From Jiangellaceae bacterium (GTDB lineage: Bacteria > Actinomycetota > Actinomycetes > Jiangellales > Jiangellaceae), in contig JASLBX010000225.1 of NCBI GenBank assembly GCA_030146385.1, positions 1 to 6,515 of the forward strand: 6,515 bases of DNA, in the 5' to 3' direction. Every line of letters begins with the position of its first letter. The first letter of the stretch is position 1. Shown here one piece after another: positions 5,489 through 6,515 of this stretch. A program made the position numbers and the translations under genes. The notes under the pieces were generated by a model, which saw only the letters and a list, made by a program, of their open reading frames with translations, did not search any database and was not told where the DNA came from.

Positions 5489-6515
5489 TGGACGATCACC
5501 GCGACGGCGCCTCCGGCCACCAACAAGTCCGGACGCTGCTCGCCCGCGCCGTCGAGGCCCTGGGCGGGGACGAACGCCCGGGGCAGGTGGCGATGGCCGA
5601 GTCGGTGGCGGCCGCCATCGAGTCGAGAGAACACCTGCTGGTCCAAGCCGGTACCGGCACCGGCAAGTCGCTGGCCTACCTGGTGCCAGCGGTGCTGCGC
5701 GCCACCGCCACAGACGCCCCCGTCGTGGTCGCCACGGCGACGCTGGCCCTTCAGGCCCAGTTGGTCGACCGAGACCTGCCGCTGCTTGCGAAAGCGGCCA
5801 CGCCGGTGCTGGGACGGACACCGCGGTCGGCCACCTTGAAGGGCCGCGCGAACTACGCGTGCCTGCACCGGGTACGCGATGGCGTCCCCGACGATGACGG
5901 AGCGCTGGTACCGGTCACGGACGCCGCGCCGGGAGCGCTGGGCCTGGAGGTGCTGCGAGCCCGCGAGTGGGCCGAGACCCAGGCGGTGGCCGGCGGCTCC
6001 GGAGACCGCGACCGGCTGGACCCAGGCGTGAGCGACCGAGCATGGTCCCAGGTCTCAGTCACGGCGCGGGAGTGCCTCGGCGCCCAGAAGTGCCCGTACG
6101 GGACGGAATGCTTCGCCGAGCGGGCGCGAGCAGAGGCAGCGGAAGCCGACATCGTGGTGACGAACCACGCGCTGCTGGCGATCAATGCGCTCGAAGGCGT
6201 GCCGGTGCTGCCCGAGCACGACGTCGTGGTCGTCGACGAGGCACACGAACTGGTGTCGCGCGTGACCGGCGTGGCGACGGCAGAGCTGTGGCCGGGCGTC
6301 ATCGAACGCGCCGGTAAGCGAGTGCGGTCGTACGTGGACGACGGTGACGCGGCGGAGCTTGAGGATGCGGCAGAGCCGTTGCGGCGGGCACTGGCCGAAA
6401 CGGGTCCGGGGCGGCTCGACCCGCCGATGCCTGAGGCGCTGCTGGCGGCGGTCGTGGGAGTCCGCGACGCCGCCCGTGCCGTCCAGTCCGGATTCAAGGC
6501 ATCGGCGAAGCAGGA
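5488..6515 (+). CDS. dinG: DinG/XPD-family Fe-S ATP-dependent DNA helicase, 3'-truncated by window edge
   Basis: Superfamily 2 helicases of this type unwind DNA 5'-to-3' using ATP and act on structures such as D-loops, R-loops or stalled forks. The frame begins at GTG 5488, the first start after an in-frame TAG at 5476, and runs open to the right edge (342 codons; the family is about 650-700). Seen in order: RPGQ at 30-33 as the Q-motif region, Walker A QAGTGTGKS (53-61), motif Ia TATLALQAQL (83-92), KGRANYAC (118-125), and DEAH box at 250-253. Four cysteines, Cys125, Cys196, Cys202 and Cys208, lie between motif Ia and the DEAH box with the spacing of the 4Fe-4S cluster of E. coli DinG. TNHALL at 225-230 is also typical. 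Motifs III-VI lie outside the window. No Shine-Dalgarno sequence precedes the start. DinG and YoaA-type paralogues are hard to separate from this half. Confidence 0.92.
   Translation, partial: MDDHRDGASGHQQVRTLLARAVEALGGDERPGQVAMAESVAAAIESREHLLVQAGTGTGKSLAYLVPAVLRATATDAPVVVATATLALQAQLVDRDLPLLAKAATPVLGRTPRSATLKGRANYACLHRVRDGVPDDDGALVPVTDAAPGALGLEVLRAREWAETQAVAGGSGDRDRLDPGVSDRAWSQVSVTARECLGAQKCPYGTECFAERARAEAAEADIVVTNHALLAINALEGVPVLPEHDVVVVDEAHELVSRVTGVATAELWPGVIERAGKRVRSYVDDGDAAELEDAAEPLRRALAETGPGRLDPPMPEALLAAVVGVRDAARAVQSGFKASAKQ

Noticed and set aside
5345..5821. Upstream extension of the minus-strand peptidase frame to a 777-residue protein.
   Set aside because: The extra 159 codons run through the inverted-repeat gap and antisense to the helicase Walker A region; family homology begins right after the GTG at 5344, and the added residues are low-complexity Arg/Pro/Ala.

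Overview
The window looks like ordinary chromosomal core DNA from a high-GC actinobacterium. The protein sequences (MiaA, DapF, HflX) and the miaA-dapF-hflX gene order point to Actinomycetota, most likely Pseudonocardiales or a relative; the family is an inference from gene content and protein style, not from a database match. Coding sequence is strongly GC-biased at third positions, and nothing suggests a phage, transposon, CRISPR array or recently acquired island.

Layout, left to right. (1) The 3' part of miaA (tRNA dimethylallyltransferase, +) enters from the left edge and ends at 739. (2) dapF (diaminopimelate epimerase, +, 762-1607) follows after 22 bases, probably in the same transcript. 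(3) The 362-base gap 1608-1969 holds a CRP-type palindrome just after the dapF stop, a probable 55-residue arginine-rich small protein (1674-1841) with a good Shine-Dalgarno sequence, a short hairpin, and an ECF-sigma-like promoter ending 12 bases before hflX. (4) hflX (ribosome-splitting GTPase, +, 1970-3427) is complete. (5) A 60-base convergent gap (3428-3487) shows no clear terminator hairpin. (6) A complete S9-family serine peptidase lies on the minus strand (3488-5344). (7) A 143-base divergent gap (5345-5487) is packed with abutting inverted repeats. (8) A DinG/XPD-type iron-sulfur helicase (+, from 5488) runs off the right edge with 342 codons present.

Functionally the window groups translation quality (MiaA tRNA modification, HflX ribosome rescue), lysine and peptidoglycan precursor supply (DapF), cytosolic peptide hydrolysis (S9 peptidase) and DNA repair (helicase). 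These are neighbours rather than one pathway, although several have stress connections.

No new multigene system is visible. The parts worth a second look are non-coding or small: the cluster of inverted repeats between the peptidase and helicase, the stress-sigma-like promoter that would make hflX mRNA almost leaderless, the CRP-like site, and the unrecognised basic small protein.
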